In this document: positions 25,935-34,872 of the stretch, one piece after another
Numbering within the stretch: position 1 is the stretch's first letter
Layout of the letters: the number at the start of each line of letters is the position of its first letter
From: an uncultured Lachnospiraceae bacterium
GTDB taxonomy: Bacteria > Bacillota > Clostridia > Lachnospirales > Lachnospiraceae
Reading direction: 5' to 3'
DNA length: 64,000 nt
Assembly (NCBI GenBank): GCA_910588875.1
Contig: CAJURT010000006.1
Location: forward strand, 1 to 64,000
Program-made: the position numbers and the translations under genes
Notes under the pieces: generated by a model
The model's input: the letters and a program-made list of their open reading frames with translations, nothing else
Told to the model about the DNA's origin: nothing
Database searches by the model: none

Positions 25935-26957
25935 TTATTCTACAGAATCAATAATATCGAGCAATGTCTGAACACCGGGATACTGCTCGCAGTACTCTCC
26001 GATCATCCCGCTGGTGGCCTCACGAAACGCCTCCTTATCCACATCATTGACGAATTCCACATTCATCTGCGAGGACGCCTCGGCAACCGCCTCATCAATC
26101 GCAGCATCCCAGGCAATCTTATGGCTCTCCGTGGAGGCATGCGCCGCCTCCAGGATGATCTGCTGATCCTCCGGGCTGATATTCGCCCACACCTTGGCGC
26201 TCATCACCATGACATCCGGGATCATGGCATGCTGGTCTGTGGAATACACCTTACAGATTTCCCCGTGCTTTCCGGTTGTCAGCGCAGTCTCATTATTCTC
26301 CGTCCCGTCGATGATGCCCGTCTGCAGGGAAGTGTAAACATCCCCATAAGACATGGCAACCGGGATTCCGCCCAAGGCCTGCATCATATCTGTCTGCGAT
26401 TTCATATCCTGCACACGGATTTTCAGCCCCTTCAAATCCTCCGGCTTGCGGATTGCCTTGTTTTTGGTATAAAATGAGCGTGCTCCCGAAGTATAATAAG
26501 TCAGTGTCACAAACCCGTCCGCCTCCGACGACAAAAAGAAATCCTGCATCTGGGAAGAATCCATCACATGGTAAAAATTCTCCGTGTTATCAAAAATGTA
26601 AGGCAGGCCAAATGTATGGTAAGATTCATTGTACGTGGCAAGCCCCGGTGCAGAAACCTTGGTCATGGAAATCACGCCAGCCATCAGCTGCTCCATGTTT
26701 TCGTTCTCAGACCCCAGCTGGCCGTTAGGAAGAATCCTTACCTGGATGCGCCCCCCGGTCTTTTCCTCCACCTGGTCAGCAAATTCTGTCATGGCGATAT
26801 GTACGGTATGCGTCTCGCTGAGCCCATGGGCCAGCGTCAGCACCATCGGATTCTCCGGCGTGGCTGACGCACTGGAACCGGCGCCAGACTGCGAACAGCC
26901 GGACAAAGACATCGCTGCCATGCTCAATGCAATCATAATCGCTGCAATCTTTTTCAT
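25935..26957 (-). CDS. TRAP transporter solute-binding lipoprotein (DctP)
   Basis: Extracellular binding subunit, 340 residues. Signal peptide with lipobox LSGC at residues 18-21. DctP signatures: VLTLAHGLSETHTVHIAMTEFADQVEEKTGGRIQVRILPNGQLGSENENMEQL and the FYTKNKAIRKPEDLKGLKIRVQ segment, with the conserved Arg that normally salt-bridges a carboxylate of the ligand, then GIIDGTENNE. That arginine predicts an acidic ligand such as a sugar acid, but the gene follows a glycosidase gene by 37 bases in the same operon. AAAGGGTATGAAAGC lies before the ATG. Confidence 0.93.
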   Translation of the reverse strand: MKKIAAIMIALSMAAMSLSGCSQSGAGSSASATPENPMVLTLAHGLSETHTVHIAMTEFADQVEEKTGGRIQVRILPNGQLGSENENMEQLMAGVISMTKVSAPGLATYNESYHTFGLPYIFDNTENFYHVMDSSQMQDFFLSSEADGFVTLTYYTSGARSFYTKNKAIRKPEDLKGLKIRVQDMKSQTDMMQALGGIPVAMSYGDVYTSLQTGIIDGTENNETALTTGKHGEICKVYSTDQHAMIPDVMVMSAKVWANISPEDQQIILEAAHASTESHKIAWDAAIDEAVAEASSQMNVEFVNDVDKEAFREATSGMIGEYCEQYPGVQTLLDIIDSVE

Positions 26958-26994
26958 GCTTTCATACCCTTTCTGTTAATATTCCGTAATGGTT

Positions 26995-29496
26995 TTACAT
27001 CCCGATCAAATCAAATTGTTCAAAGGAAACCAGTACCTTATAATCCTTCTTCGGGTTCTTATACTTGATCTGTACGGATTTCAGCCTCTGGCTGTAATAC
27101 CAGCCGCACTCAGCCTCCTCGAATTTCCTCCGGTGCAGGAAATGAGGCAGCTGCTGGTTGTCCACTGCCACCCAGTAAGGAGCCTTCTCCCGATGCACCA
27201 TGTCAATATACATGGATTCCACAGCCGTCTCATAGCTTCCCTCCTGAGAGAATTCCAGCCAGGTACGTTCTCCCGCTGCCATGGTAATCCGGGTCTTGAG
27301 ATATTTCCCCTTTTCATAATCCATCGTGATGCCGTCATCCTCATACAAGGTAAAACTGCCATCGGCATCCGCAGCACACAGCAGATGGATGGAATCCGCC
27401 TGCTCGGTCATCAGGTTCTTCAGCCGGTTCCCTGCCATGGGAATAAGCGCGCCGCTCCTGATATACAACGGAATGCTGGACAAAGTAACCGGAACCTCGA
27501 CCGTCTGTCCGCCAACATACTCCTCCCTGGTATAGTAATCATAGAAACGGGCGCCCTCCGGCAGATAGATACGCCTGGTCTTTGCCCCCTTCTCCACCAC
27601 ATTCGCAACCAGCAGGGAATCCCCGAACATAAAGTCCACGCCTTCCTCATAGCAATGCGGGTCATTCTGGAACGCACTGCACATCGGCTCCATGATCGGC
27701 AGCCCGCTCTCATGGGCACGCCTGGTCAGCGAATACAAATACGGGCTCAGCTGATAGCGGAACTCAATCGCCCTGCGGATATCTTCCTTCAAATCACTGT
27801 ACATCCATGGCTCTGTCACCGTATTGTCAATATTGGTAGAATGAATGGAAAACCGCGGCTGGAAAATTCCGTTCTGAATCCAGCGGAGGAACAACTCCCC
27901 CTCCGGCGCCGGCCCGTAGAAACCACCGATATCACAGCCCTGGTTTGCCACACCGGACAGCCCCATCCCCAAAATGGTGGCAATATTATACTGAAGCGCC
28001 TCCCAGCAGGTCAAATTATCCCCTGCCCAGGTCTGCGCATAGCGCTGAATCCCGCAGTGCCCGGAACGGCATACAATATAAGGCCTGGTATTGTCAAAGG
28101 TCTCATGAATCGCTTCATCCGTAATATGGCACATGATATTGGACATCACTGACTTTAACTGTCCCACAGTGCCCCCCTTGCCCTCAAAATCACAGCGGCA
28201 GTCCTTATCCACTATGCTGTCATACTCACAGTTGTCATTCCAGATCGAATTCGTGCCGTATTCCAGCACATTTTCCCGAAGCAGCGCCTTCCAGTTCTTG
28301 CGGGTATCCGCGCTGGTGAAATCCACAAACACCCCTTTGCCGCCCCACCAGGTACCGACTCCCGGCTCGCCGCTGTCGCTGGCCCTGACAAACATCCCCC
28401 TCTTCTTCATTTCCTCCAGCATCGGATGAATCAGCAGGATTCCCGGCTTCACATTCGGCGTCACCGTGATCCCCCTGTTCTTCATCTGCTGAAAGAAATC
28501 TCTGGGATCCTTAAACCGCTTTTTATTCCAGGTAAATACACAGCGCTTAATCCCTTTGTCCGTCTCCACGGTACAATAGCCAGAAGAAAGCTGGAAACCA
28601 TCCACAGGGATATTTTCTTCCTTCGTCGTGTCGATAAATTCCACAATGGCGTCATCGCAATCCGCCTCCAGTTCCGGATAATACATGGAAGACCCCAGAT
28701 ACCCCAGGGCATAACGCGGAAGCATGGCTGATTTTCCCGTCAAATCCGTATAACGCTCCACCACCTGCCGTACCGAGGGCCCGGCAATCAAAAACAAATC
28801 AATATCTCCCCCGTCCGCCCGGTAACGGCTGTGCATTTTCCAATAATTACTCTTTTCACGCCCCATATCGAAATCGCACTCATAAGTATTGTGGTAAAAA
28901 TACCCCACCGCCTTCTTTGTATTCCGGTTCAGCTTAATATAAAAGGGAATATGCTTGTAAAGAGAATCCGTCTCTTTGGGATTGTAACCCATGGCATCCT
29001 TGGGGCTCATGCCCATGAATTTCTGAGCCTTGTTAAATTCCCCGCTCTTTTCCCCAAAGCCATAGAAGCAATCCTCCGGCGAAATCTCGCTGGTATGGAT
29101 ACGGCGGTGATTGCTGTCCTCCTGGTAAGCAAGGTCAACAATGTCCGCATGCAGCTGCTCTCCTTCCCTGTCATAGACACAGATGCGGAATGGATCCTTT
29201 TCCACCACCACCCTAAGTTCCTGCCCCTGGATTACGGCTTTTTCTTCCCCATCCGTAAGTACGGCATCCGCCACAGAGACCCGTTTCCGGTAATTCTCCA
29301 AAAACCCATCCATACGGTCTTCCCAGGCTGTCATAACCAGGCTGTAAGATTCCTCCGCAAAATCCCCGTCAAAGCCTGCCCGAATCCGCAGGATCGAATC
29401 CGTCAGAAACCAGAGCCTGATTTCCACGCTATTGGTCATAATGGAAAAATAATTGTCCTGCTGGCGGATGGTTTCTGCTGCTGTACAGATTTTCAT
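26995..29496 (-). CDS. Glycoside hydrolase family 31 enzyme
   Basis: Retaining alpha-glycosidase of 833 residues. GH31 features in order: N-terminal beta-sandwich (DNYFSIMTNSVEIRLWF, FYGFGEKSGEFNK around 145-156), the TIM-barrel with DGFQLSSGY near 299-307, the nucleophile motif IWNDNCE with Asp421, the acid/base motif RSGHCGIQRYAQTWAGDN with Asp493, and a C-terminal beta-domain with PEGARFYDYYTREEYVGGQ. No signal peptide: it acts in the cytoplasm on imported glycosides. Substrate may be alpha-glucoside, alpha-xyloside or another; the ND in the nucleophile motif differs from the classical WxDMNE. AAGGAGG precedes the ATG at 29496. It heads the TRAP operon. Twin palindromes flank its promoter. 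Confidence 0.92.
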   Translation of the reverse strand: MKICTAAETIRQQDNYFSIMTNSVEIRLWFLTDSILRIRAGFDGDFAEESYSLVMTAWEDRMDGFLENYRKRVSVADAVLTDGEEKAVIQGQELRVVVEKDPFRICVYDREGEQLHADIVDLAYQEDSNHRRIHTSEISPEDCFYGFGEKSGEFNKAQKFMGMSPKDAMGYNPKETDSLYKHIPFYIKLNRNTKKAVGYFYHNTYECDFDMGREKSNYWKMHSRYRADGGDIDLFLIAGPSVRQVVERYTDLTGKSAMLPRYALGYLGSSMYYPELEADCDDAIVEFIDTTKEENIPVDGFQLSSGYCTVETDKGIKRCVFTWNKKRFKDPRDFFQQMKNRGITVTPNVKPGILLIHPMLEEMKKRGMFVRASDSGEPGVGTWWGGKGVFVDFTSADTRKNWKALLRENVLEYGTNSIWNDNCEYDSIVDKDCRCDFEGKGGTVGQLKSVMSNIMCHITDEAIHETFDNTRPYIVCRSGHCGIQRYAQTWAGDNLTCWEALQYNIATILGMGLSGVANQGCDIGGFYGPAPEGELFLRWIQNGIFQPRFSIHSTNIDNTVTEPWMYSDLKEDIRRAIEFRYQLSPYLYSLTRRAHESGLPIMEPMCSAFQNDPHCYEEGVDFMFGDSLLVANVVEKGAKTRRIYLPEGARFYDYYTREEYVGGQTVEVPVTLSSIPLYIRSGALIPMAGNRLKNLMTEQADSIHLLCAADADGSFTLYEDDGITMDYEKGKYLKTRITMAAGERTWLEFSQEGSYETAVESMYIDMVHREKAPYWVAVDNQQLPHFLHRRKFEEAECGWYYSQRLKSVQIKYKNPKKDYKVLVSFEQFDLIGM

Positions 29497-29529
29497 ATCC
29501 TGATACCTCCTTATCATTTTTCTCTACTC

Positions 29530-29573
29530 AAACCGGTTTTTGTATTTTTATCATAATCAAATAACCGGTTCAA
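29530..29573 (-). promoter_or_regulatory. GH31-TRAP promoter with two AACCGGTT operators
   Basis: On the minus strand TTGAAC (29568-29573), 17 bases, TAAAAA (29545-29550) is a plausible promoter. AACCGGTT palindromes occur at 29563-29570, overlapping the -35 box, and at 29531-29538 (AAACCGGTTT, 29530-29539), just downstream of the -10 box. Their centres are 32 bp apart. A central CG in an A/T-flanked palindrome is typical of LacI-family operators. Confidence 0.6.
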
Positions 29574-29647
29574 AACCAGACGAATATTGATATATTTTAC
29601 CTAATCTTTTACATATCTTGCATTTTCCGTTTTTTAATGGTATAGTA

Positions 29648-29689
29648 CCCTCAGTGGACAAGGGGACACACGCCCTTGTCCACTGAGGG
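29648..29689. repeat. Repeated palindrome, copy 1
   Basis: CCCTCAGTGGACAAGGG and its perfect complement (17-base arms, 29648-29664 and 29673-29689) enclose an 8-base loop in the gap between GH31 and the AraC gene. A closely related palindrome lies at 31546-31595, so this is an interspersed element and not a private operator. Confidence 0.75.
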
Positions 29690-29742
29690 CAGACAGATGC
29701 ACAACAAACAGGAATGAAATTTCGACTAAATGAGAGGACAAT

Positions 29743-30591
29743 ATGATTGACCAGGCAGGAATCCGGATGGCACAGGGCGCTACCATTGCCTGTGAACGAA
29801 TAAGCGGAATCAATGACAATATGATAAAATCCCACTATCACAATTACTATGAACTCTATTTTCTTGAAAGCGGCGAACGCTATCACCTGCTGCAGGACGA
29901 CCGGTATGTGATGCACCCGAAGGAACTGATCCTGTTCTCCCCATACGTGCTCCACCGCTCCTACGGCGATGAAAACATGCCCTTCCGGCGCCTGGTTCTG
30001 TATTTCCACAGAAACGAGGTCGAATGCCGGCAGCTGCAAAACGCCCTGGACTCCGGCAACGGCATGTACCGCCCGGAGCCCCGGATGTGGCAGATTCTCC
30101 GCCGGTTCCTGGAAACCCTGCTCTGTGACCAGGATAATCCCTCCGAACTGGCCAGAGGCTACCGCCATACGGTTTTAAATATGCTGTTGTTTTCTATCGT
30201 TTTCCAGGTACAGCGGCAGACTCCTGCCCGCAAGGAGGACGGCTACCGGATGAGCCAGGTTATCAGCTATATCCACGGACACTATCAGGAGGATATCTGC
30301 CTGGAAGCACTGGCCAGGAGATTCTATATCAGCCCATACTACCTGTGCCGGGAGTTCAAGCGCCACACCAACACCACTGTCATCCAATATGTGAACATCA
30401 CCCGGATCATGAACGCCCAGAGAAAATTCATGGAAACAGATAAAAATATCACGGAAATCTGCAGCGAGACCGGCTTTTCCAACCTGACACACTTTAACCG
30501 TGTCTTCAAATCGGTAACCGGGATGACCCCGTCCGGGTACCGGAAGACGCACCAGAATTTAAGCGGGGGGTATTTGCCGGAGCCGAAATGA
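29743..30591 (+). CDS. AraC-family transcriptional regulator
   Basis: One-component regulator of 282 residues. The N-terminal half is an AraC-type cupin sensor (HYHNYYELYFLESGERYHLLQDDRYVMHPKELILFSPYVLHR). The last 100 residues carry two helix-turn-helix units: DICLEALARRFYISPYYLCREFKRHTN and NITEICSETGFSNLTHFNRVFKSVTGMTPSGYRK. It is divergent from the GH31-TRAP operon and probably activates it in response to a sugar. AGAGGA precedes the ATG. It is convergent with the metallophosphoesterase gene. Confidence 0.93.
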   Translation: MIDQAGIRMAQGATIACERISGINDNMIKSHYHNYYELYFLESGERYHLLQDDRYVMHPKELILFSPYVLHRSYGDENMPFRRLVLYFHRNEVECRQLQNALDSGNGMYRPEPRMWQILRRFLETLLCDQDNPSELARGYRHTVLNMLLFSIVFQVQRQTPARKEDGYRMSQVISYIHGHYQEDICLEALARRFYISPYYLCREFKRHTNTTVIQYVNITRIMNAQRKFMETDKNITEICSETGFSNLTHFNRVFKSVTGMTPSGYRKTHQNLSGGYLPEPK

Positions 30592-30646
30592 TGACTGCCG
30601 CCATGTTTTTCGGCGTACTCCCGGTGGGCTTCCCGCCATCCGCACA

Positions 30647-31450
30647 TTAGCAGTTCCCGGCAAAATCCGTAGGGCGGAGCGTGGCGACCACCAGTTCCGG
30701 CGGGTTCATAATGCGGACTAAGAAATGGTTGCCCAGCCCACGGCTGACCACGAGGTGTTTCCCCTCCTCCTTAAAACAGCCGCCGTCATACTTAGGGAAT
30801 AATGTCATATCCGGGGACAGCAGCCCGCCAAACTTGGGGATCCGGATGACCCCGCCGTGGATGTGCCCGGAAAAGGCCAGGTCTGCCCCCCATTGGCGGT
30901 AAGAAGGGTAATAGAGGGGATTGTGGGCCAGCAGGATGTTAAAGCAGCCGGGATCTGCAGGCCCCAATGCCGCCCTGGTATCCTTTGCCGAGAAGACAAT
31001 CCCCTTCTTATATTCCCTTAACCGGTCTTTATAATACACCATCGGCGTCACCAGGCCATACATTTTCACAAAGGCGCCGCCGCGGGATATGGTGCACCAG
31101 CTGTTTTCCAGCACCGTGGCCCCCAGCGCTTTCAGTTTCCCCTCAAGCTTTGCAAGCGCAGCTTCCCCCATGCACTGTTCGTGGTTGCCGACAACATAGC
31201 AGACCATATAATCGCTGCAAAGCCTGCGGCTTAATTCCAGCAGGAGGGCAGCTGACTGCCAGGAGTTGTCTGCCATATCCCCGGTCATGACGACCACATC
31301 CGGCTTAGCCTTTCTTATTGCCTGAACCAGGAGGCGGTTGTGCTCCCCATAAAGCGCACCGTGGAGGTCAGACAGATGCACAATGCAAAACCCGTCAAAT
31401 TCTTTTGGTATTTTGTGGGATCGGATCGTATAATGGACTGTACAAAACAA
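30647..31450 (-). CDS. Metallophosphoesterase, calcineurin-like (YkuE/YaeI type)
   Basis: Phosphoesterase of 267 residues with the five metallophosphatase blocks: SDLHG, VVVMTGDMADN, YVVGNHEQC, ILLAHNP and FSGHIHGG. The order and the opening KIPKEFDGFCIVHLSDLH match the YkuE/YaeI group, some of which act on membrane lipid phosphates, but here there is no N-terminal membrane anchor, so the protein looks cytosolic. The start is a TTG at 31450 preceded by GGGAGGAATAAAC; no ATG lies upstream in frame. It stands alone. Confidence 0.88.
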   Translation of the reverse strand: MFCTVHYTIRSHKIPKEFDGFCIVHLSDLHGALYGEHNRLLVQAIRKAKPDVVVMTGDMADNSWQSAALLLELSRRLCSDYMVCYVVGNHEQCMGEAALAKLEGKLKALGATVLENSWCTISRGGAFVKMYGLVTPMVYYKDRLREYKKGIVFSAKDTRAALGPADPGCFNILLAHNPLYYPSYRQWGADLAFSGHIHGGVIRIPKFGGLLSPDMTLFPKYDGGCFKEEGKHLVVSRGLGNHFLVRIMNPPELVVATLRPTDFAGNC

Positions 31451-31545
31451 GTTTATTCCTCCCTCTAACTGCCTTTTCGGCTTTTTTCCATTCCTATATT
31501 ACCACAAACATCTGGTTTTATATAGGCCTTTTCCGGCATGGCAAA

Positions 31546-31595
31546 GGATACCCCCAGCGGGCAAGGCGCCTATCCCTTGTCCGCTGAGGGTATCC
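31546..31595. repeat. Repeated palindrome, copy 2
   Basis: Arms of about 21 bases (31546-31566 and 31574-31595; second arm CCCTTGTCCGCTGAGGG plus TATCC) with two or three mismatches. The core matches copy 1 at 29648-29689 except A/G changes. It begins directly at the stop codon of the isomerase-like gene and could act as its terminator hairpin. Confidence 0.7.
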
Positions 31596-32990
31596 CTACT
31601 GGTTAAAGCAAATATACTCAATCCCCACAATCCTGCAAAATTGTTCCAGCACTTTTGCATAGCTGCCGTATACCATATGTAAATGGTTGGAATTGATCTT
31701 TTGATAGAACCCGTTATAATCTGCTTCCGCCTCCACAAAAGCATGCGGATAACAGTATGTCGTCTCCTTTAGCTTCTCTAAGGGATACATTTTTGTTGTC
31801 CCCTCAAAGCATCCCAGCACATATTTTCCCTTGCTGCGGTAGAGCCTCGCCACGGTCACCTTCCCCGGCTTTGCTATCATCTGGATTGCACTGCCTCCTG
31901 CCTCCCCAAAGATATGCGGCATCAGGGCTATCTTTTTCATGCATCCCTCCGGGTCATCCGGGTCTGCAAAATAGGGCGCCACGCTTCCGCAGTTCGCCAG
32001 TACAAACTCTTTGCTGTCCCCGTCAAAAAATTTGATATCCAAAAGGCAGGACGGCGCCCCCTGGGCACAGAGGCTCAAGATCCGCATGGTCAATGCCCCG
32101 TCGCAGTCACACTCACAGGAGGTGGGAATCGGATCCTTCACGCCGTCCGCGTCAAAGCAGTTATTCAAAAGCGCCACGCCCAGGCACTGCAAGACAAAAT
32201 GGTCACTCATGTCCTGCTGGCATTTGACCCCCATAAAATCGTATTTCTTTTCCGCCGCCATATCCTTAAGTGCCAGGTAGCTTTGCACCTGGCGCCTAAG
32301 CGCATCCTCCGTGAACCCTCCGCCATACCGGATATCCGGCACCTGTTCCTTCACCCACTTAAGGTGGCGTTCTACCCGTTCACCGTCCAGTTCCCCGGCC
32401 CGGTAAACGATCTCATATTGGTCACAATGGTCAAATTCAATGCCAAACTGGCTCTGCCACTGGCTGGGGTCTGCAACCGTCGTGCCGATTCCGATGCTGC
32501 GGCCGCCCACCATCCCAAAGCTGGACCGGCGCACCCCTTCCGCCACATAGATCCCTTTTACAAACACATCCACCTTCTTTTGTATCTCCGGGTCCTGGTA
32601 ATCCCCGGATACGCGCAAGCATGTCTTCCCTGTCTGGTCCAGCATCCCTGCCACTGCCAAAAGCGTCACCAGGCTGGAGGTATCCCGCTGGAGGTTCCCC
32701 AGCAAAAGCACGGGGTAACGGGTGCCGTAGGCAATGCGGAAAGCCAGTGAAGGCGTCGCCCAGATCGGGACATGCAGGATCACTGCCCCGATTCCCCTCC
32801 TGCGGATCTCGTCCGCCACCGCCTGCCCCTCCTCTGCATCAAAAACAACCTGCGGCATAAACAATTCATATTTCCCGCCAAATGCCTCTTTTACCTTTTC
32901 CACCTCTGCCAGTGCGATATGTTCCCGCTTCCTGTAAAATTCCCTGCGGCTGTCGCCCAGGGTCACAACTGCTACTTTCTGTCTCTGCAT
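31596..32990 (-). CDS. L-fucose/L-arabinose isomerase-like protein
   Basis: Protein of 464 residues of the fucose/arabinose isomerase superfamily. It has the N-terminal Rossmann-like part (KVAVVTLGDSRREFYRKREH; GIGAVILHVPIWATPSLAFRIA; PVLLLGNLQRD) and C-terminal stretches DFMGVKCQQDMSDHF, PTSCECDCDGALTMRIL and NSNHLHMVYGSY. The Glu/Asp and His of these segments can build the Mn2+ site used for aldose-ketose isomerisation. It is shorter and clearly different from the AraA encoded at 42583. It is the last gene of a TRAP operon, 40 bases after dctM, so it probably acts on the imported sugar. Exact substrate unknown. Confidence 0.8.
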   Translation of the reverse strand: MQRQKVAVVTLGDSRREFYRKREHIALAEVEKVKEAFGGKYELFMPQVVFDAEEGQAVADEIRRRGIGAVILHVPIWATPSLAFRIAYGTRYPVLLLGNLQRDTSSLVTLLAVAGMLDQTGKTCLRVSGDYQDPEIQKKVDVFVKGIYVAEGVRRSSFGMVGGRSIGIGTTVADPSQWQSQFGIEFDHCDQYEIVYRAGELDGERVERHLKWVKEQVPDIRYGGGFTEDALRRQVQSYLALKDMAAEKKYDFMGVKCQQDMSDHFVLQCLGVALLNNCFDADGVKDPIPTSCECDCDGALTMRILSLCAQGAPSCLLDIKFFDGDSKEFVLANCGSVAPYFADPDDPEGCMKKIALMPHIFGEAGGSAIQMIAKPGKVTVARLYRSKGKYVLGCFEGTTKMYPLEKLKETTYCYPHAFVEAEADYNGFYQKINSNHLHMVYGSYAKVLEQFCRIVGIEYICFNQ

Positions 32991-33030
32991 CCTGGTACCC
33001 TCTTTCTCATCCTCATCGTTTCCTGTTCGT

Positions 33031-34317
33031 TTAAAACCAATCCGGCCTCATAAGCTTCGGCAGGGCAAATGCAATCTCAGGGAAAAACGCGATCAAAATC
33101 ACCACCGCCACCGAAACCATAATATAGGGCACCACTGCCACAAACGACCGCTGCACACTCATTCCCGAAATCTTCCCGGCAATCAGCAGGCACAAACCGT
33201 AAGGGGGCGTCACCTGCCCGACGGCAAGGGTGATCACGATAATCAGCCCCAGCTGCACGGCACTGATGCCAAATGCGGATGCCACCGGCATCAGCACCGG
33301 CACAAACAAAATCATTGCCGGGATCGCATCCATAAAGGTGCCCAAAAACAGGTAAAATGCAATCACTGCCAGCAAAAACTGCCATTTGTACGGGAAATAA
33401 TCCACGAACATCCCCTGCACCATCGTGCTGATGTTATAATAGCTCAAAAGCTGCCCCAGTGCATTGGCCGTGGCCAGGGCCAGCAGAGAAGTGGCGCTTG
33501 TGCGGAGCGTATCATACAGCAGAGGCTTGATATCCTTTGGGGTCAGGCTTTTAAATACAAAAATGCCAAGGACGGACGCATAGATACAGGCAACCGCCGC
33601 CGACTCCGTAGCCGTACAGATTCCTGCAATCACACCGCCGATGATAATCGCCGGAGTCAGCACCGGCGGCAGGCATTTGACTGCCAGCTTCGCAAAATCC
33701 CTCATGGACATCGCCTCCTGGCGGGGATAATGGTACTTTTTGTTGCCCAAAAAGATTACCAGCATCTGGCCGCAGCCAATCAAAACCCCCGGCACCACAC
33801 CGCCCAAAAACAATGCGCCGATAGAGGCTCCTGCCACGGAGGAATATACTACCATGGGAATAGACGGCGGGATAATAATGCCGATCGTGGAAGAAGCCGC
33901 CGTGACCCCGACCGAAGTTTCTTTGGTGTACCCCTCCTTCTCCATGGCGGGGATCAGGATAGACCCGATTCCCGCCGTATCCGCCTGGGAGGAGCCGGAA
34001 ATCCCTGCAAACAGCATGGATACCAAGACATTTGCATAGGCCAGCCCCCCTGGGAAACGTCCCACGATCCCGTTGCAGAATTCAATCAGCTTTTCACTGA
34101 TTTTTGCCCGGTTCATGATATTGGCTGCCAATACAAACAGCGGGACAGCCAACAGTGTAAAGCTGTTTAACCCCGTGAACATCTTCTGTACCACAGTAAT
34201 CATTGAAATCGATTCCAGCTGGGAGATCCCTATCAGGGCCACCAGCCCGAGAATGTATGCAATCGGCACCCCCATAGCCAGAAAAAGCAGAAATGCAGCC
34301 ACAAGTACTACTATCAT
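33031..34317 (-). CDS. TRAP transporter large permease (DctM), second system
   Basis: Large TRAP permease of 428 residues with about twelve helices. Family stretches: AVPLFVLAANIMNRAKISEKLIEF, AGISGSSQADTAGIGSILIPAM, IGIIIPPSIPMVVYSSVAGASIG and VGQVTPPYGLCLLIAGKI. It overlaps the dctQ gene by four bases (ATGA) and is followed by the isomerase-like gene. It is a different paralogue from the copy at 24118. Confidence 0.94.
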   Translation of the reverse strand: MIVVLVAAFLLFLAMGVPIAYILGLVALIGISQLESISMITVVQKMFTGLNSFTLLAVPLFVLAANIMNRAKISEKLIEFCNGIVGRFPGGLAYANVLVSMLFAGISGSSQADTAGIGSILIPAMEKEGYTKETSVGVTAASSTIGIIIPPSIPMVVYSSVAGASIGALFLGGVVPGVLIGCGQMLVIFLGNKKYHYPRQEAMSMRDFAKLAVKCLPPVLTPAIIIGGVIAGICTATESAAVACIYASVLGIFVFKSLTPKDIKPLLYDTLRTSATSLLALATANALGQLLSYYNISTMVQGMFVDYFPYKWQFLLAVIAFYLFLGTFMDAIPAMILFVPVLMPVASAFGISAVQLGLIIVITLAVGQVTPPYGLCLLIAGKISGMSVQRSFVAVVPYIMVSVAVVILIAFFPEIAFALPKLMRPDWF

Positions 34318-34829
34318 ACGTCAGCCTCCTTCATCGCTTCCTCCACCGCGTTCACCACCTGGCGGCTCTGAGGGTTTTTGATGTATTCCACAATATTCTC
34401 CAATGTAAAAACCGCCGCCGTTATCCCAAACAGCGGGACACACAGCCAGCACCAGCCTTTGCTGACCGGCACTGAGGTCATCCTCCAGGTTGAAAACTGT
34501 TTCACAAGCAAAATCCCATAATAGCCCACAATAGCATTAAAAAGAAACACCAATACCAGGCAAGCCATTTGATCAATAAAAAATACCTTCCCCTTCATCT
34601 TCTCCGTAAATGCCGTGAACTTGAAATGCTCATTGGAACGAACCATAGGCGCCGCCCCGATAAAGCAGCACCAGGCCAGCGCCGTGTTGGCCACCTCCTC
34701 CGTAAAGGATGCCTGAAAGCCAAACATGCGCGAACACACCTGAACCACTGTGCAGGTAAAAAATATTGCCACTGCAGCCATTCCTGCCACATACATAGCC
34801 TTTTCCATCCAGTCACATAACCGCTTCAT
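34314..34829 (-). CDS. TRAP transporter small permease (DctQ), second system
   Basis: Small TRAP permease of 171 residues with four helices; FGFQASFTEEVANTALAWCCFIGAAPMVRSNEHFKF is the family core. I use the ATG at 34829 (MKRLCDWMEKAMYV) with AAAGGG upstream; the frame could be extended to a TTG at 34871, but that would remove the natural spacing to dctP. Translationally coupled to dctM by ATGA. Confidence 0.9.
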   Translation of the reverse strand: MKRLCDWMEKAMYVAGMAAVAIFFTCTVVQVCSRMFGFQASFTEEVANTALAWCCFIGAAPMVRSNEHFKFTAFTEKMKGKVFFIDQMACLVLVFLFNAIVGYYGILLVKQFSTWRMTSVPVSKGWCWLCVPLFGITAAVFTLENIVEYIKNPQSRQVVNAVEEAMKEADV

Positions 34830-34872
34830 ACTATCCCTTTCCCGATTTCTGCTTGCCTTGTGCTGACCCAAA

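Noticed and set aside
26989..28152. 387-codon plus-strand frame antisense to GH31
   Set aside because: It is a shadow of the strongly supported GH31 coding strand; the translation is rich in His/Pro/Arg/Leu as expected for such shadows. The same applies to the 333-codon frame at 4656-5657 and the 278-codon frame at 31914-32750.
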